NCBI RefSeq assembly: GCF_022682495.2
Contig: NC_071398.1
Span: 85,703,193-85,767,192, forward strand
DNA length: 64,000 bases
Direction of reading: 5' to 3'
Source of the DNA: Desmodus rotundus
Taxonomy: Eukaryota > Chordata > Mammalia > Chiroptera > Phyllostomidae
Below the pieces are notes generated by a model, which saw nothing but the letters and a program-made list of their open reading frames with translations, made no database searches and was not told where the DNA came from. Positions 11,180-21,095 of the stretch are shown in pieces; the first letter of the stretch is position 1, and each line of letters begins with the position of its first letter. The position numbers were made by a program, and so were the translations under genes.

Positions 11180-14100
11180 GGACATGTCCAATACAATCTA
11201 TCCTTTCACCAATCGGAAAAGCCATGGTGTAACGCATCAATGGATGAGCATTCCGTAAGCCCTTAGGCAGTGCTGCTGGTTGATGCCCAGGACAATGAAA
11301 GCAAACCCATATATGGTGTACATGTTGATTCTGGTGAAGACAAATCACTGCCCCTTCCAGAAGAGAAGGCGTGCCTTTTCATTAAATATGGGTCCCCTAT
11401 TAGGATATGGAGTCACCATTCATTTGCTTTTCTTTTTTATAAGAGAATAACACATGCTCACCTCTTTTCCGAAAGGGGAGGTACAAATCCATTCAGTTCT
11501 GAGGTTCCCTTCTGGCATGGGGCCAATCTCCTAGAAAACCTAGGGGAAGACAGCCAATGAATCAACTGACTGGAGGTTCATTGGAGCTACAATAGCTGGT
11601 CCTGCAGCTGTGATTGATATTCATCATCTCCCTTCTCCGCCACCGTTCTAGACTTCCCTCACTCTCATCCAACACTTAAGCTAAGGTTTATCCAGATCGC
11701 TTGTCCGATCGGGTGATCTTCCTACTTGGGAGAGGCTCTGAAGCTGTAAGTTGAACTGGCCTTACTGAGTTGAATTGCTATCACTAAAAAAGTATTGCTG
11801 TGCCAGGCAGGGAGGGACCAGGAGATAGCTCAGCAAACCCTGCAATCAGGAGGAGCAATCTGGTCTCCTTGAGGCAGCGAGAATTGCCTCTGACTCCTTT
11901 CTTTGTCCACTGGCCTGAAGTGGCCAGTGAGGTCAGGTACAGTCACAGCTTTCAGGTAGTGGAACCTCACTGTGTACCCGGGCAGAGCTCTCTCCCTGGA
12001 AACCAGAACCTTTCACATAGCAAAGTCCAAAGTTTTAAGAACAAAAAGCACTGATTCCTTGGCGGTGGTGGAGGGCAGTCACTGGGTGTAATAGTGAAAG
12101 TTGCCACTTCTACATCCCTCGGTTCTTGGATTCATTTTTTCTAGCTGTTGGGGATTAGTACCATATATTGGCCATTAGTTCAAGTATTACGACCTAAGGG
12201 ATCATATCATAACTTGGTGAAGTGTTGTCCCTTACTTTTGCCTTCAGTGCGTTTCAACAGGCTTTTCCACTATATTGTCAGGTCAGCTGCTTCCGCGTGA
12301 GGGATACATGGACAGACCACTAGAGCCAGGTCATGGGCCCACCGCACCGTTGCTGCCTCCTTCACCATAAAATGGGTGTCTTGTTCTGAGGAAATGTTGT
12401 GTGGGTCAGTGTTGTAGCGGGTCAATGGATACGGTATTCTGCCGGCTCTCAGACGCTGGTACTGCCTGAAGCCCTGGGGGCAGGGAAGGCAAACACATAT
12501 ATGCTGTTTCCACTGATTGCCATAAAGTCAAGTCACTGCCCCCTCCAAGGTGGAAGATGCAATATACATTTCCTTGCCACCAGGTGGCTACCTGGCTTCC
12601 CTGAGGCATAGCGCTCTGCTGAGGGCTCAGCAACCGTTTTCACAGTTGGGCAAGATCTGACTGAGTTTTGGAAATTAGGCGAGGGTCGGTGATTTTTCAC
12701 TGTGGTAACCAAAGTCAGTCTTCCGCTCATCAGCTATTCTTTCTGATTATACAGATCAAGCAATACCCTGACTGGCTGCTCATGTGTGTTACCCTTAGTA
12801 GGGTAACACGGGGGTCAGTTTGACTGGGATGGTCCTGGTGGACACCAATGGTCCCCATGTAATGGTTACTAGTGCCGCATCTTACCTCCACAAGTAGCTC
12901 CATGTGGACAATGAGTTACGTGAATATCCTTCCCCTAAGGATACCATGATCCATCAGCTGGCACCAGGGGTCCCTGCAGAGAAAGTCACCCTGATCGCTC
13001 CTCTCTCTTGCTGTCCATTGTGGTATGTATGTCCAGTTTGTCCTTCATGAAGTAGTGCTCTCACCTCGCTTCTGCAATTCTAGGCTTTCTATCACTTCCA
13101 CTAATAGTAGGGAGCTCAGTTATAGGCGGTCTTCCCCCTACCATTAACCCTGGACTATACGGATCAGCACTACCAACTGCTCCAAAAGCCTTCTTACTAG
13201 TGAATTCTTTATTACCTTAGTGAAGGAGTGTCCTCTGGGCCAGCACAGGGAACTGGCCAGGGGCTCAGCTCTTGAGCCATACATAATAAATTCTACTATT
13301 CCCACCTTCCAGAGTATTCTGATGCCTTCCCCAACACCACACAAGGAAGTCTGGCTTCACTACTTTGCTTATGATAGGCCATTGTTGAGACCAGGCTTCA
13401 AAGAGGCATCCCAGCAAACTGTTAGGACCAAAAGCTCCAGGCTCCTTGGCTAAAAACATTAAATTCTGAGTTCTGTGTGAGTATCCCCAAATTAGTGAAT
13501 TCTCCCCATTGAGCTTCTTGCTTCGCTCCTGCCCCCAAATATGACATCTTCCAGATCTACTCCCACACATATTTCCACAGTTCCTGCCAGTTCGCGGCAG
13601 CCAAGTTTTGCAAATATCTTTGGCAGGTAGGCTTTATCTCCCCACAGCGGGGCTTTTTCTTCCCAGTGTGGGTTTTGCTGCAACTTGACTCTGGATATTG
13701 CTGGAAGCAGGAAGCGGTGGGGCCAGGTCTGGAGGAGAACTAGCCGTGCACAAGGGGTCCTTCTTCAGGCAGGAGCCTTCAGAGGATTTGAAGGGTCAGG
13801 ATGCTCATCCACTGAGACGTCCCTCTTCCAGGTCTCAGAGTCCTGTCCTGGACTTGCCGTGGCAGCCTGTAAAGGCCATGTGTTCAGTGTCCTGGGCAGT
13901 CCCGCTGGCTGCCCTGTGATCACGTTCTGGGCCTGATTTTAAGTCTATTCTGTGGCTGCAGGAAATAGGCTCTCCGGTTAAGTTTCCAGGGAGGCTCTTT
14001 GGCTTCCAGAGCATTCCATGAGTGGGTAACTAACTGCCCTGAGCCTGTCACTGTCTGTTCTAATAAGGTCTCCGGTACCTTATAATTATCCTTGTTTCTA

Positions 14101-14300
14101 AACAGATTGAGTGCCACAGCTACTTGATCTCCCAATGACCTGCTCTCCACCCACTGCACCCCAGTTGGACACAAGAGAAAGCTGTGGTGCTGTTACATAT
14201 GAGTCATTACCATCTCTCTTACCATCAGCCAAGGGTGGTAAGAGAGATGGTATTTCAGACAGGTAGGCGATACAACTCCAAACCCATCCTAGAACCCCTG
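11180..14300 (-). pseudogene. Decayed ERVL-class endogenous retrovirus pol region
   Basis: On the minus strand, around 12,300-12,420, a degenerate integrase core can be read (HNISSEQDTHFMVKEA followed by a PHAEAADLT-like motif), in the order known for ERVL integrases. Just upstream in the element (12,455-12,560), and again at 11,250-11,390, the same earlier part of the integrase appears, so the region holds two related copies or a rearranged one. Many stops and frame changes rule out a product. The part at 13,500-14,300 is assigned only by position. Boundaries are approximate. Confidence 0.5.
14208..14252. repeat. Perfect 17-nt inverted repeat (hairpin)
   Basis: TACCATCTCTCTTACCA (14208-14224) is the exact reverse complement of 14236-14252, separated by an 11-nt loop. 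Confidence 0.9.
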
Positions 14301-14309
14301 GTGGAACCA

Positions 14310-16450
14310 ATTGCCTGAGCTCAGTTTCCCTAGGAAACAGAAATCTGAATCAAAAAATTAAATCTGATGGAGAAGGCTGCCAGAGTGAGTGAAAAAGGAA
14401 ATGAAGTAGGCTAGGATGAGAAGCGAGGCAGGTAACTGCTTCAGGGCCAGCCGCAAGGAGCCATGGCAGGTTACTCAGTCGGTACGTGTCAGTAGCCATG
14501 CAGGACATATCCAGACAGGCTGTGTTGGGAAATCATGACTCGGACCAGTCCACAGGAGGCAGGAATGAAAGACCATGTAACTGCCCAGCTCCCTCCCGTC
14601 TCCTCTTTTTCATTGGTCAAAACACTCACCACAGGGAATTTCCTGGGATGCATCATCTAACCACTCTGATGGCTGCTTAGAAGCCACATCCTGTAGTGTG
14701 GCATTTCCTCTGAGTCCAGAAGTCGTGGAAGAGTCAGAGACTCCAGACATGTGGCTGGCCAGCCTGGCTGAGCAGCAGCCCCCAAGAAGGACTTGGCTGG
14801 GCAAGTGACTAGTCGGTTCCCAGTGGCTGAACCACACAGATTTAACTGGCTGTGGAGGCAGCTATGGAGCCAGCAGAAAGGCAAGGTCCAACCAATGTGA
14901 GGAGGGACATAAGAAGTGTCTGATACACCCATGAATAGGCTATTAACATCAACAAGTGGTGGAGCTAGAAAAATGACCACCAGGTTAGGAATTTTGCCTT
15001 ATTTGACTCTGAGACCCCAGCACCTGGCACTTGAATAATGAGATGCTATTTAAACCCAGTTTTTCTTGTTCCAAACCTTCCCACCACAACTCCCCACTGT
15101 GCCAGTCGTTATGCCAGTGACCGGAAGTGACTATGCTCTCAGAGGCTGAGCATGTAGTTACCAGGTGTCCCTGTTCAAATCGCAAGTTGGCCCAGTCCCA
15201 CTGCGTGCATGTACGGCTACGTCACTCTTACTGATGATCTGAACTTTCCAAAGCCATCATCTGTCAGGCCTGGGTTCATCTGAGTCTCTGTAATACCAAC
15301 TATACGAGGAAAGGGAGAACGGAGGTGGCTGGTCCACACAAGCAGCACAGCTCTCAAATGCCAGAGGATTCTGAACCAAAGGGCTCTTCTGCTGCCCGGT
15401 CCCTCACTGGGACAACACAGTTCACCTTAGTAGACTTCTTACCACCTTTCGGGAAAAACAGGTAAATCTCACAGCTCTCTTCATATGTCACTTGGCTTCC
15501 TGTGGCACCCCACTCCCCAGGGAAGGAGAATAGGTAGTTGGAATGCTGGAGATGAAAACAAAAGCTTTTCATTGAACTGTCAGGGAGACGTGATGTGCCT
15601 GGGGCAGGAAGATGAACTGATAACCCTCTCTGGTCCATGGGATTTTGATTCAGGCAGAGCAGGACCCAGGCCTTGGTTAACAGGGTTACTAGTTTCTCAG
15701 ACTCGGCCTGAGTGCAGACACTGGGAATCGACGCCAGAGAAGGTGACACTTGCCAGACATTCTTCGATGTTCACCAACTGGTCTGATCACTTGAGCTTTG
15801 AGAGCTCAGTTTGTCCCGAGGGAGTGCAGGCCAAGTTCTCATCCTCTGCCCACAGGTCCTCATCCTGAAATCCTAGTCTCCTGGACCTGGAACTCCAGGG
15901 AACTGCGGCGAAAGGGACAGATCTGAGAGATGAGCAAGGGAAGAGGCAGGGAGGGTGCTCGAGATGAGGAGCTGGATTGTTCGCTGAGGCAGGTTTTCTT
16001 TTCATCAGGAAATGAAAACTGAGGCAATTACGCAGTGAGAGGATTTTTTTTTTTTCCCCCCAGTTTCTGGATGTTTTTCAGGTGTGCTTGTTTCACTTGA
16101 ATTCTTCAAATAATTTCCGGACCTAAGTTATTATTCTCATTATTGACTCTATAAGGGCTCTGTCTGCAGCAGTGCAGGGCTGGCCCAGAGGCCAGGCGTC
16201 CTCACCCAGGACCTGGCCCTCAGCTACACTCCAGTGGCCTCTGCTGGCACTGGCCCCTCACCACGCCTTCCCATGGAAGAGAAGTTCCAGAACCTGAGCT
16301 GTCATCAGTGGCTCTTGGACGACTGCTTTAGTAATTCTAGGTTCCTTAGCACTGCTCTCACCACTGCTTCGCCCTCCCAAAGCTGGCATGCCGGCGTGGA
16401 GTTTAAAGAGACAGGATATTCGAGCCAGGCTCCTAAGTGCCCACAAGAGA
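14310..16450. other. Intergenic, possibly further retroviral relics
   Basis: No gene is supported. The left part may continue the ERVL relic, but I see no clear motif. A T11C7 run lies near 16,045. Confidence 0.4.
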
Positions 16451-16454
16451 GGAA

Positions 16455-16635
16455 CTTGGAGAATCACAGAACCTCAGAGTCCAAACGGGCTTTGGAGAGT
16501 GAGGGATCTGCTCTCCTCTTCTCAGAAAGAGACGCTAAAGCCCAGGACAGGCAAGTGGCTTGTCCTGGGTCACACAGCTTAGAATGAAGACTTAGAGCCA
16601 GCCCTCAGGTCAGTAGTCTGGTGCTTTTCCTACCT
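16455..16635 (-). repeat. MIR-age ancient SINE fragment
   Basis: 'GAATCACAGAACCTCAGAGT' at the left and GTGGCTTGTCCTGGGTCACACAGCT without a break further on follow an old, widely shared repeat pattern (a run ending CTTGTCCTGGGTCACACAGC). The family is not certain. Confidence 0.45.
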
Positions 16636-17445
16636 CACCTTGCTCTTCTCTTTCTTTAAATGGGGGGTAGGGGTCGGGGGTGAGGGAAGAGGCCTTTGAG
16701 GAACAAACAGGTGCTACAGTGGAGAGTGTGGAAGGGCCTCCCACTTCCCTTTGGCTTCGAAGCATCTCCCCACCCCCTCCTCTAACTCTGCAGCTGTGAC
16801 CACCTGGGTCTTAGTGTTGCATATCAGCTTGGGTTTAAACGGACTTCATTAGTCACCACTAGTGTCAGGGAGCACATGACTGTGCACCCTCGTTAGTTTG
16901 GGGGAATTTTCTATGTAAAGGGGTGGTGTAATTTATGGAGGTCAATTACTAAAAACACTCACTATTTCAGAGCTCTTCTTCTAAAATCTGACCAGATATC
17001 GGGAGTTGTCACATCCGTCAGAAGATTGATTGTATTACCTAAGCTTTCTCTTAAAGTTTCTTCTGCCATAGTGGTGTATAGCAATCACAGCTATGCTTTA
17101 TACTATTACTATACTTTTTGTTCTCATATTTACATCAATATGATCATATGCGATCCCTGAATGCCCAGGACTAAGATGCCTGGAGATCCTAGAAGGCCCT
17201 GATTTACTTTCCTGGGGTCACTTACCACACACTGGCTACTGTACTTTGGAGCAGTAGGTTTGGTCCCTGTACACCATGGGAGATGGGCACCTAGTCTAAC
17301 AAAATATCATCCAATGAATGGGCCGGACAGAGATGCAGAATTCTTACGTACTTCACACACCCTCCAGAGGGCAACCTAGGGTCCTGACTGACTTGTGAGA
17401 GGTAGCGCAGTTTGGGGGAATTTGTAATGTGGGCTTAAAAAAACA
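16636..17445. other. Intergenic, nothing recognised
   Basis: No gene, RNA or repeat family is supported here. A G-rich run (GGGGGGTAGGGGTCGGGGG) sits at about 16,663-16,681. Confidence 0.5.
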
Positions 17446-17660
17446 GGCCCTGGCTGGTGTGGCTCAGTGGATTGAGCATCGCCCTGCAAACCGAAAGGTC
17501 ACCGGAGCGATTCCCAGTCAGGGCACATGCCTGGGTCGCAGGCCAGGTCCCCAGTTGGGGGCAGGTGAGAGGCAACTGATGGATGTATGTCTCACACATC
17601 AATGTTTCTCTCCCTCTCTTTTCCCTTCCTTTCCCTCTCTCTAAAAATAAATAAATACAA
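17446..17660 (+). mobile_element. VES SINE
   Basis: A well-preserved copy: CCCTGGCTGGTGTGGCTCAG head, GCAAACCGAAAGGTCACCGG, CAGTCAGGGCACATGCCTGG, a CT-rich tail and AAAAATAAATAAATAC end. No duplication is evident. Confidence 0.93.
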
Positions 17661-17699
17661 TCTCAAGAAAAATTTTAGTTTTGTACCTCCATGTGGACA

Positions 17700-17752
17700 G
17701 CCCCTGCCTGAACCATCCATCACCCCCCCCCCCGGCCCCCCCCCCCCCCACA
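17700..17752. repeat. Poly(C) tract upstream of the VASH2 promoter
   Basis: A run of 12 C, GG, then about 15 C, interrupted only slightly. On the opposite strand it is a long G tract. Its length is the kind that sequencing often miscounts. Confidence 0.9.
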
Positions 17753-18145
17753 GAGGCAGGTGACTGTGTCCGACCTAGCCCTCCCTTACTTCGGGGTCAC
17801 TTCTCAGGTGACTACTTCTTCTCTGCTCCCCACAGTTGCATCAAACCCTCGCAGGACCACGACCCCTGGTGGAACTCGGCGTTAAGTCCCTAGGACAAAC
17901 GCTCTAGCCTCGTGGGGCTCCCGGGACGCGACAGCGATCGGATTTCGCGTGGCCGCGCAGCTGCCCCTACTCCTTTCCCCTCCCGCCCGGGAAGCTCCGA
18001 GCCAATCAGGGCGGCGTGGAGCTCCGGGCTGTGGAGTCCCGAGCGCGGGACCCGCCCCTCTTTGTTGCGGTGGCCAATGGACGCATTCGGAACATCGGCG
18101 GCTGTCCGGGTGACTCGGTTATATGTCACAGAATAACATTCGAGA

Positions 18146-18268
18146 ATGGGACATGGAATGAGGGGACGGCCGCAGCAGCCCCAGCAGCCCCAGCAGCCCC
18201 AGTCCCACGCGCAGCAGCAGCCGCCGCCGCCGCCGCCCTCGCCGCCCGCAGAGGCGCCGCAGCTATGA
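18146..18268 (+). other. Candidate uORF 1 in the VASH2 leader (40 codons, Pro/Gln-rich)
   Basis: ATG at 18146 opens 40 codons dominated by Gln-Gln-Pro repeats and a run of five proline codons, ending in TGA at 18266-18268. The stop overlaps the ATG of uORF 2 in an ATGA arrangement. It exists in the mRNA only if transcription starts upstream of 18146, which is not shown. Such repeats can arise simply from CAG/CCG-rich GC-island sequence, so coding function is not claimed. Confidence 0.3.
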
Positions 18269-18284
18269 GGCCGAGCTTCCCGAG
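18265..18284 (+). other. Candidate uORF 2, first part (splices into exon 2)
   Basis: ATG at 18265, with G at -3, begins a reading frame that crosses the exon 1 donor. After splicing to 18883 it stops at a TAA a few codons into exon 2, giving a 10-residue peptide MRPSFPRHGP. It needs the exon 1-exon 2 junction proposed here. Confidence 0.35.
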
Positions 18285-18882
18285 GTAGGGTCCCGGAGCT
18301 GCAGCGCCCTTCCCGCGCTCCGCCTGCAGCCGGCCCCCGGCTGCCAGGCGCGGGAACCCCGGGAACGGGGGGCGGGTGGAGCTATTTCCACTGAAATCTG
18401 GGCGCCCTGGAGGGCTTTTTGGAAGGAACGCGGCCGCCTTTGCAAGCCGAAGCTGCTGCTGCTGCTGCGCCCTCGCGCCGACCCCGGGCGCTCACGTGCC
18501 GGCACGTTCTTTGCTTGCTCGGCGCTCGGCCACATCTGGCGACCCAGCAACGAGTGGAGCGTTGCAGGGACCTTCTCTTCCTTCTTGCCGCACGAGCTGC
18601 CATTCTTACCCCTACCCCGTCCACTCCGCATCCTCCACGCTCCTTTATTTCCCTCCTGGTGTTTAGGTGTGCGTGAAGCTTTGTGCCAAAATTCCAGTCG
18701 CCTTTCGAGGTAATTGCAGGGCTAGAAGCTTGTATTCAAATCCTGGGAGTGTCTGTCAGCGCGGGGGGTGGAAGGGCGGGAGTGACGTGGGGTGGGGACA
18801 GTCCCAGGCCCCACCGCCACTGGGCACGGTTTCTCAGGGTGTCCACTCACCGCGCTGTGTGCTGTGTCTCCGCTGATTTTAG

Positions 18883-19063
18883 GCACGGCCCGTAAGCGGA
18901 GCTCCCGCCGCCGCTCCCCCTTGGCGCGTCCTGCGGCAGCGAGAGGCATGGAGGAGGTGGGCCCCGCGGGGCGCTGAACCCCGCGCGGCGCCCGCGCGCA
19001 CGCACACGCCCCCCGCTGCTGCCACGCACCCCCCAGCCCCGCCCTCCCGGCCCCGGTCCCACC
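18883..19063 (+). other. VASH2: VASH2 exon 2, 5' UTR part
   Basis: The acceptor is TCTCCGCTGATTTTAG| with a fair pyrimidine tract, so the exon starts at 18883. The leader up to the VASH2 ATG is very GC-rich. It contains the end of uORF 2 and a complete short uORF (18948-18977). The acceptor choice is an inference from the local consensus; an unspliced start inside the intron is also possible. Confidence 0.6.
18948..18977 (+). other. Candidate uORF 3 (9 residues, strong start context)
   Basis: ATG at 18948 has G at -3 and G at +4, a strong Kozak context, and reads MEEVGPAGR before TGA at 18975-18977. It ends 86 nt before the VASH2 ATG, leaving room for reinitiation. It lies in the part of exon 2 that would be present whichever exon 1 is used. 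Confidence 0.45.
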
Positions 19064-19339
19064 ATGACCGGCTCTGCGGCCGACACTCACCGCTGCCCCC
19101 ACCCCAAAGGCGCCAAAGGCACCCGGTCCCGGAGCAGCCACGCGCGGCCCGTGAGCCTCGCCACCAGCGGGGGCTCGGAGGAGGAAGACAAAGACGGCGG
19201 GGTGCTGTTTCACGTTAACAAGAGCGGCTTTCCCATCGATAGCCACACCTGGGAGCGCATGTGGATGCACGTGGCCAAGGTGCACCCCAAGGGGGGAGAA
19301 ATGGTGGGCTCCATCAGGAATGCCACCTTCTTGGCAAAG
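19064..19339 (+). CDS. VASH2: VASH2 coding exon 1 of 7 (residues 1-92)
   Basis: This piece encodes the N-terminal region, which is basic and disordered up to about residue 36 and then enters the folded core ([28 protein letters not shown]) that contributes to the SVBP-binding helices. The ATG has an ACC context (A at -3) and begins the conserved [11 protein letters not shown] start. The exon ends after a complete codon (TTG GCA AAG|GTCAGT), phase 0. Compared with the human protein as I remember it, there are Ser and Thr replacements for Ala near the exon end ([12 protein letters not shown]). That comparison is from memory. Confidence 0.95.
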
Positions 19340-21014
19340 GTCAGTGGCTTCCAAGGAGGGAGGTGGGGTGGGTGGTGATGGGGCCATTTCAGTCTCTACA
19401 GAGCAAATAGAGGCGATTCCCATATTCCTGGTCCTGTTGCAAACTCCCTTCCCCTCTCCAGTCTTGCCACCCCACCACCCCCCCTTAACTTAATTGAGAT
19501 GTTTGTCTTGGAAGCCTTAGAAATGGGGGAAGCCGGGGGATGGCTTGCTGCCCTGGGACTGTATGGCTGTATGATCTAGTTGTGCCAAGGTTTCTTTGAA
19601 TCTCGAGCCAAACTCTATTTTATTTACTCACCCCCATGTCCATCCTCTTTCAGCAAGAGCGATAGCCCCAGGTAGCACCAGCGATGCCAGGAATGCATAG
19701 GCCACCTTAGGGATCCCACTCTGCTTTTCCTCTTTGGAGTCTCTCGGTCCTCCGCCGTCTCCCCCTTGCAAATGATTTATTAGGCTGTGAATGAATTTGC
19801 ACTCAACCAGTCAGACTTCTCAGCGTGAATCATTTCTAGACTTCTTGCCAATTTTTTTTATGACAGTGACTTTCACCTCTGAAACTTGCAAAAACAGTGA
19901 GCGATCTTTTTTCCCAGCTTATCTGGGCTCCAAGAAAAAAAGAAGAGTTTTGGCTGTGGCTTAAAAGGGACTTTCCAGCACACAGGACGAATTAGTCTCA
20001 CTGGATAGGGGAGGAGGCTCAGGAGTGGGTCTGGCGGCCAAGGATAACTTAACAAGACGGAGGAAGGGAGGTGTGCGGTGGTCACTACATGAAATGCAAG
20101 CGGGGAGAGAAATGCTGTAGAGCCTTGGGGGCTGTAGCGTGGCAGATGGTTTCCCCTGCACCCTGGGGACACTGGGATGGCGGAGAAGATTCCTGGGCAG
20201 GTCTAGGAATGCCAGACCTGAGACCTGGAAGGCCATCTGGTCCAGTCCCCAACCTGGAGCAACTGGTGACCTGAGCATCTGAGCCCTACAGGCCAGAACG
20301 CTGTATGTGCCCGTGGGGGAAGTGACAGAGCCTGGGAGCTTCCTGCTGCAGTCGGTTACAGTGTTTTATTACTCTGCCGGTCCAGGGCTCTTCACTGTGC
20401 CCAGAGAGAGTCCTGCCTGCTTTAGCGCCGGCTGTATTCATTCCTTGAGCCTGAGAACCACGCCGGTCCTGTTTGTGGTTCTGACTTCAGAATTTGTCCT
20501 TACTTGAGTCTTTACTTAAGAAGGAGCTGGGAGCCCTTAAACCTGGAAGAGAAGTGGCCACAGGGAGCAGAGTCCTGTCCCTACTGTCCCATGCTGCCTT
20601 TCTAATTCGGCACCCTCTGCGGTGACCCTGCCTCTAATTGTGGCTTTATCCTTCTTCTGACCTTCTGTGCGGGACCCCTTTTCTCTGTGGGAACCTGGGA
20701 ATGGTAGTATTGGTGGAGATCAGTCTCCCTTCCTTGTTCTGAAGATCTCCGGGAACCTGGGGGGCTCATTGCCTCACAGGGCAGCTGGTCCCAGGCCTGG
20801 CCAGATTTGATTGGTGGGCGGCTCTTTTCCTGGGACTCCAACAGAAGCGCTGCTCCTCTCCCCCCAGCCACATATCACCAGTGATTCTTGTGTGGCCTTT
20901 GAGACAGGGCAGTACATGTTGACTTCCTTTGCTACTCACAGCCCCCTGGAATGTCACTAGAAGGGGCTGCTGGAGTAAGGAAGGGACTGAGTCCCGGGCC
21001 CGGTGGTGCTGCCT

Positions 21015-21095
21015 CTGGCTCCGTGGCCTAGGTCACTCACTTGAAATCTCTGATCTCAGTCTTCTCATCTATAAAACGGGAGTAGGCCTGACTTC
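21015..21095 (+). repeat. MIR fragment
   Basis: 'TGGCCTAGGTCACTCACTTG' and TCTTCTCATCTATAAAACGG are the MIR core. Confidence 0.6.

Larger units (their letters stand above)
18130..18284 (+). other. VASH2: VASH2 exon 1 (5' UTR; 5' end uncertain)
   Basis: A good donor (CCCGAG|GTAGGG) closes this GC-rich leader at 18284. It contains short tandem runs of CAGCAGCCC and CCG. The exon is non-coding for VASH2 itself, but it carries start codons that open small upstream ORFs (see the separate entries). The left boundary is a guess from the promoter elements; only the donor is directly visible. Confidence 0.55.
17870..19340. promoter_or_regulatory. CpG island and VASH2 promoter region
   Basis: The sequence turns abruptly GC- and CpG-rich here compared with the intergenic DNA to the left and intron 2 to the right. 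Two CCAAT boxes (18002-18006 and 18074-18078, both on the plus strand) and GC boxes such as CCCGCCCCTC near 18050 lie just before the first exon. There is a weak TATA-like stretch (TTATATGTCA, about 18119) but the setting looks like a dispersed CpG-island promoter. The transcription start cannot be fixed from sequence; it most likely lies between the second CCAAT box and about 18200. Confidence 0.75.

Noticed and set aside
18722..19423. 233-codon open frame on the minus strand over the first VASH2 coding exon
   Set aside because: It is antisense to conserved VASH2 coding sequence in a CpG island, where stop codons are rare by composition. Its Ala/Gly/Arg-rich content has no domain.
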